Origin: Calocera cornea HHB12733
Lineage: Eukaryota; Basidiomycota; Dacrymycetes; Dacrymycetales; Dacrymycetaceae
DNA: 64,000 nt
Direction of reading: 5' to 3'
Assembly (NCBI GenBank): GCA_001632435.1
Contig: KV423957.1
Location: 461 to 64,460, forward strand
In this document: positions 59,801 through 64,000 of the stretch, piece by piece
How the letters are laid out: every line of letters begins with the position of its first letter
How positions within the stretch are numbered: position 1 is the first letter of the stretch
The notes under the pieces: generated by a model
The model's input: the letters and a program-made list of their open reading frames with translations, nothing else
Told to the model about the DNA's origin: nothing
The model's database searches: none
Made by a program: the position numbers and the translations under genes

Positions 59801-62667
59801 TCTAGGTTTCAGAGGGAGTGCTGCCTGAATATTGAAAGAGTGTTCGTGTCGAAACCTCCGTTGCTAGGGCACCCCGTTATGTATCCGAGACGCGACTTGC
59901 GCGGCAAGTGTGTCAGCTCATCATCGCTCATGAGTCATCCGGATGGCGAAGGTATCTCGAGGTGCTTGGAGAAGGAATGAGCCAAGAAAGCATGTGGTCA
60001 ACTTGTCGCACTGGGAAGAACCACGGAAACATCCCATGTGGAGGTAAGCGTTTGCAACCACCTTTACAGTACGCGCCTTGCCCAACGATGCATGCACATT
60101 CGCTTGTGATAGCAGGCCACATATGTTGACACGGTAACAAGGTTGATACGTATGCAGAAGTGAAGGATCACTTCGCGAAGCACGGTTGATCGACCATCGC
60201 GTTGGGTGGAGCCGAATTGTTGTTTGTCGAGCCATACAATCACGGGATAGCTCCGACCGGCGCGACTTATCCCAACACGCTCCGAAGGATTCTCAAGACA
60301 CCGAGCCGCTATCACGGGCGTTGCGAGGCGCGGTTGTAGTCAACTGAGCGCATCAGCGACGACGGGGTCAACAAGGAAGAAGGCGAACGAACGCGAAGAA
60401 CGTGGAGTCAATCAGAGTGAAAAGCTTCGACCGGCGGCACGGAGCCAGACGGACCGCCGGAACCAACGGCTGTCGAAATTGATTGCCGCAGAAAGGAAAG
60501 GGTCTCCCGTTCTCGTACTGCGCAGCAGGGGCATTCAATGGGTCATGCCTTATCCCAGCACCATGGAACCTGACCCTTCTTTCCACGCGCCAACACGTTG
60601 GGTCCACTCCCCCGAGCCCCGGAGACACCGTTACGTCTGCCCAGCAGTCCGGGCAGCCTTTTGAGCACAGCGCCTTTGACGTCTTTCGCGCGTGCAGGAC
60701 TTGCAAGACGGCAATCCGCAGGCTTCGTTTCATCGGGTGATCGGAGAACCCTAGATGGCGAGAGACACAGCCAATCGAGCTGTTTTGCAAACAAGGGATT
60801 TCACTTCGGGCGCCGTGTCCCGGTCCACAGCCGGGAGGGTTGGGGCGAAACGTGACCAGACGCGGGGTAAACTTCTTTGGTCGACATGGGAGATAAAGTC
60901 GTGTAGAGAAGGCAAGGTGTTCGCCGAGATGAGGGACAAAGGCGGGACTGATGCAGCGTGTTGAAGACCGGTGACGCTTTCCATTGGGATGGATGGCTAT
61001 GTAATTAATGTTACCCTACGTAAGAGTTGGGTGATCTGCCGCCGGTACGCGTGTGAGGCGGAATAGGCTTTTGCCTCCGTGTGGGGAGGGACCGGACGCT
61101 GCTGGGCCACGGTGAGGGCTAGAGCGGCACAGAGAAGCAACCGACACCAGCTGTCGACCCCCCCTGAGAGCCTCCCTTTCCCCCGGTCCGACTTGCACGC
61201 TGTTCAGCCGGCCCTGGAGACGGCACAACCCGCTCTTGGCATTTGTCGTTACTTGTTTCTCGCTTCGGAACGTCCGTGCGATGTACCGGGTGCTTCGGGA
61301 CTCCCCAGCGGGTCGCACTCGGAGCGCAGCATCCCGAGTGGACGAACGCGGGTCAGTGAGTGGCCCCAGCCTTGCTCCAGGCGGTGTGATGGCCTTCGGG
61401 CACACCCGATTCTGCAGATCCGCCTTTCTGGGCTGTTCGGCTGTGCGCTTAATCCACAAGTCGGCCGGCAAAAGAACGCGCTTAGCCGTGCCCCCGATAC
61501 GATCTGATTCACTGGGGGATGGATCTAGGGGAAAAAGAACAGGGCAATGGAGGAATGCGGGAATGGGAGCGGGTCAGGTTAGGAACGTTCCGCTGTCTCG
61601 CGCCCACTCTCCCGCCCCGGCCTTCCGGCCGATGGTCCTCGTGTGACACCTTTTCGACCGAAGGTTGAGGGGGACCGAAGAGGGGCGGGGGAGAGGGGGG
61701 AGCAGACGGGAAGAAGGAACGGAGAGAGCGGGCATCAAGTCCGTGTGCCGTGATGTGCCGAGGACGGCACATGTTTGAGGCAGGCCGGATGCATGCCTGT
61801 CACAATTCGGCTTGGATGCCCCTTGCGGAAGCCGCAGCGCCTGTGGCCCACGAGGGCCTCCCCGGGGACTAGCAACCACCCAACCAGGGCCCGTGCCACA
61901 CCCGCGCCCACCGCGAGGCCGTCATCCCCTCGAGCGCAGGAGGGGGGGGGGGGCGTTGGACGAGCCAGGAAACGCTACCGTCCTTCGTCCCGTCTCAAAG
62001 GCGGGCAAACCAGGGCGCCTTTCCCTTTCCACCGCCATACCCACCGCAAACAACGCTCCGCAAGATGCCGAGACGCGGGCGGCTATACATGCTGCGCAAC
62101 TTGGTGGTGACTTGAAGCACGACCGCCAGAACCGTCACAGCCAGTCGCGTTCCTTGCCTCCTATCCCTCCAGCCAAAGCCCAGGTCTCTCTCGTTCTTGT
62201 CCCTTCGACCCTGTCTTCAATCCCCTCTGCGAGCATCTTTTACAAAGCTGGGTCATCCAGGGGTTCCCACGTCGTCGGCCAAGTTCGACGCCTCCCCCCC
62301 GCCTTTCCTTCTTACCATCTCTGAGGGAGCCGACGTTCTCAAACTGATCTGTACCGCCGGTCCCCACCGCCTTTCCTGTGTATGCCATCATGTGCTTCTG
62401 ATGGCACGTTACGATCTCGTGCACCAGTCTCGCAACTTATCACACCGCTCCTGGCTCGTGCAGTGCCGTCCTCACCGACCTTGCCATATCGGGAAGTACG
62501 TCAAATTTTAGACATATACTCGGGCTTCCCTGACATCGCTTTCCTCTTTCGCTTGTCCCTAACTAGCTCCGTGGCATCCTTTCGCTCATTAGCGAGTCCA
62601 CCTTTGGCATCTGTACACTGTGATTTGAAGCCTCCTCTTTGCATTCGCGCCTCGACACTCCCGAGTC
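56838..62667. other. 5.8-kb gene-poor region
   Basis: No protein with family resemblance was found on either strand. The longest frame (57337-57888, 183 codons, forward) matches nothing I know. Visible features are a 21-bp tandem duplication near 57012-57058 (CAGTGCTATCGGTTAACGC / CATTGCTATCGGTTAACGG), a run of eleven G near 61941, and a CT-rich stretch from about 62000 that probably is the 5' leader of the homeobox gene. A non-coding RNA, a very diverged gene or a long regulatory region are all possible. Confidence 0.5.
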
Positions 62668-64000
62668 ATGAATCCCAACATTCCTGGTACGTCGCTGCTC
62701 CCACTCGTCCTTCAAAGCGATGACCAATCAACCGCTTTCCAGGTTACAGCCCTCCCCCGCACCCGGGCGATCCACGACCCTCGCTGCAAGTCAGCACTAA
62801 CGCCATTCACCCGGGTTACCCACTATCGGCGTACTCTGTCGGCCCCAGCCAGCCTTCTTATCACATTCCTGCCTCGAACCAGAATGATCCCAACGGATAT
62901 GACCCTAATTCGCCCTCCTCCATTTCGCCCACGCCTGCATCGTCCACTTCAGCCGTCCAGGCCGATGATAACTCTCCGAAGCGCAAGCGCTCCCGCGTGA
63001 CTCCCGAACAGCTCGCCAGATTGGAGGAGCTTTTCGCATCCGACCGAAGCCCTACCGTGAGCCGACGAAAGGAGATCAGCGCCGAATTGGGCATGCGCGA
63101 GCGCCAGACACAGATCTGGTTTCAGAATCGGTGTGTCCTATGCCGTAATGTGATCTAGAACCCTGGCCTGACCCTGTCCATTCAGTCGGGCTAAAGCCAA
63201 AGTCCAGGAAGGGAAGGGTAAGCCCAGGATAAAGAAGTCTGTCGGCAGCAAGAGTCGCAAGTCAGGCATGACTTCTCCTGGGAGTGTGGGTCAAGATCTG
63301 TCGGAAGAGGATGAGGATGAAGAGGACAGCTTTCCAGGACGGCCTCCACCACCTGAACATCCTCAGTATAACACATATGTCGCCAACCGGTTCGGAGAGC
63401 CTGGCCGTGCGTGTCTTCCAAGAGCTTCACCATAACAAAAGCTGATTGTTTCGACCGACACAGCCATAAGCGTCATCCCGTGCAATGTGCTGAAAATCGG
63501 AAGCTGGCCAACTGTTTCGGACCCATCGAAGGGACGAGAGCTGGTCGCCTTCGTTGCTCAGCGGCACACCGGGGCGGCGCTTGTAATGGTCTGGTTCTTC
63601 TCGGAAGGCGGGAAGAGCTACAAGCTGGAACTGCCTGTGGCTGCGATCGAGAGCACCCATGTCACAATCGAAGCAGTCCGCCCCGACGATCCTTTCGCAC
63701 TTGCCACCGCTCGCCTTGGATTGTCTCGAGTGCCAGCCTTCTACGTCCTTACGCGGCCCGCTGGGGCCCGCTCGAATACTCCGACTTCCTCTCATGGAGG
63801 TCAGAGCCGTGCCCTGTGGACCCCCTGCCCAGACTTCACCCAGGGTGGCACGGGCGCGTCAGCTCGCATCTACGAAATGCAGGGACCTGCTCAGCCCATG
63901 GTGCAGGCTCTGCGCAACTTCCCAAACTATACTCAAGAAGGCCACCCATCACCGAGCATGACGCGACTGCCCCTCGCGGCGAGCTCAGGCCTCCAGCCTG
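62668..64000 (+). CDS. Homeobox transcription factor, Phx1/Pho2-like, 3' end beyond the window
   Basis: Exons 62668-62686 (19 nt), 62743-63130, 63186-63406 and 63464 onward, open to the window end. A Pro/Ser/Tyr-rich N-terminus precedes a homeodomain: KRKRSRVTPEQLARLEELFA, SDRSPTVSRRKEISAELGM, then RERQTQIWFQNRRAKAKVQ, with the invariant W-F-Q-N-R split by an intron. An acidic stretch (SEEDEDEEDSFPGRPPPPEH) follows. The fourth exon carries the second conserved region of fungal Phx1-like proteins (SVIPCNVLKIGSW, ELVAFVAQRHTGAALVMVWF, YKLELPVAAIESTHV). It has no TALE insertion, so it is not a mating-type HD1 protein. It is probably a nuclear regulator of stress, metabolism or development. A long CT-rich leader and the gene-poor region upstream suggest complex regulation. 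Confidence 0.9.

Noticed and set aside
62668..63000. Open frame reading through intron 1 of the homeobox gene
   Set aside because: Splicing 62686 to 62743 gives the frame that continues into the homeodomain; the read-through frame does not.

Overview
The window looks like nuclear DNA of a basidiomycete fungus, most likely Agaricomycotina (inference). Genes are dense and split by many introns of about 45-70 nt with GT(A/G)(A/C)G donors and CTRAY-type branch points. The core genes are fungal (RIC1, ROK1, PRP18, APC10, COX12, polyubiquitin), and a 'macrofage activating glycoprotein' family gene points to basidiomycetes. I found no rRNA, tRNA or prokaryotic signal. Exon boundaries were worked out by hand from splice signals, reading frame and family conservation; total coding length is a multiple of three for every complete model.

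Layout. 0-2.4 kb: a partial reverse-strand gene and a forward unknown gene, sprinkled with four copies of a small hairpin element, two of which begin introns. 3.6-5.6 kb: membrane-anchored GH5 exo-beta-glucanase. 7.0-11.3 kb: two tandem paralogous alpha/beta-hydrolase-fold genes. 12.3-16.2 kb: RIC1. 17.1-24.6 kb: two inversely oriented clusters of a diverged ~1,336-bp tandem repeat, with a secreted GPI-type glycoprotein gene (19.1-20.35 kb) between them. 25.7-31.8 kb: RPS20, EFM3-like methyltransferase, COX12, PRP18 and an SDR oxidoreductase. 32.1-33.2 kb: a GAACC/GGTTC-rich repeat patch and a decayed polyubiquitin pseudogene. 33.5-37.5 kb: adenosine deaminase-like gene, carboxylesterase-like gene and APC10. 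37.8-41.1 kb: DDT/PHD-finger chromatin protein. 42.9-51.5 kb: NAPRT, polyubiquitin, ROK1 and JJJ1. 51.8-56.8 kb: DPB11/Rad4-type BRCT protein and U1-70K. 56.8-62.7 kb: gene-poor. 62.7-64 kb: homeobox transcription factor, cut by the window edge.

The most unusual non-genic signal is a family of AT/CT-rich arrays at four intergenic loci (6.3-6.85, 36.07-36.35, 41.5-42.16 and 48.48-49.14 kb). A conserved GCTTCCG/ACTTCCG core recurs with a strict 18-bp period while the intervening ~11 bp vary. At three loci some units are inverted.

Most genes are housekeeping and act separately: Golgi trafficking (RIC1), translation (RPS20, EFM3, JJJ1, ROK1), splicing (PRP18, U1-70K), cell cycle and replication (APC10, DPB11), ubiquitin supply, NAD salvage and respiration. 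There is no biosynthetic cluster. Divergent pairs sharing short promoters include COX12/PRP18, JJJ1/DPB11, RPS20/EFM3 and carboxylesterase/APC10.
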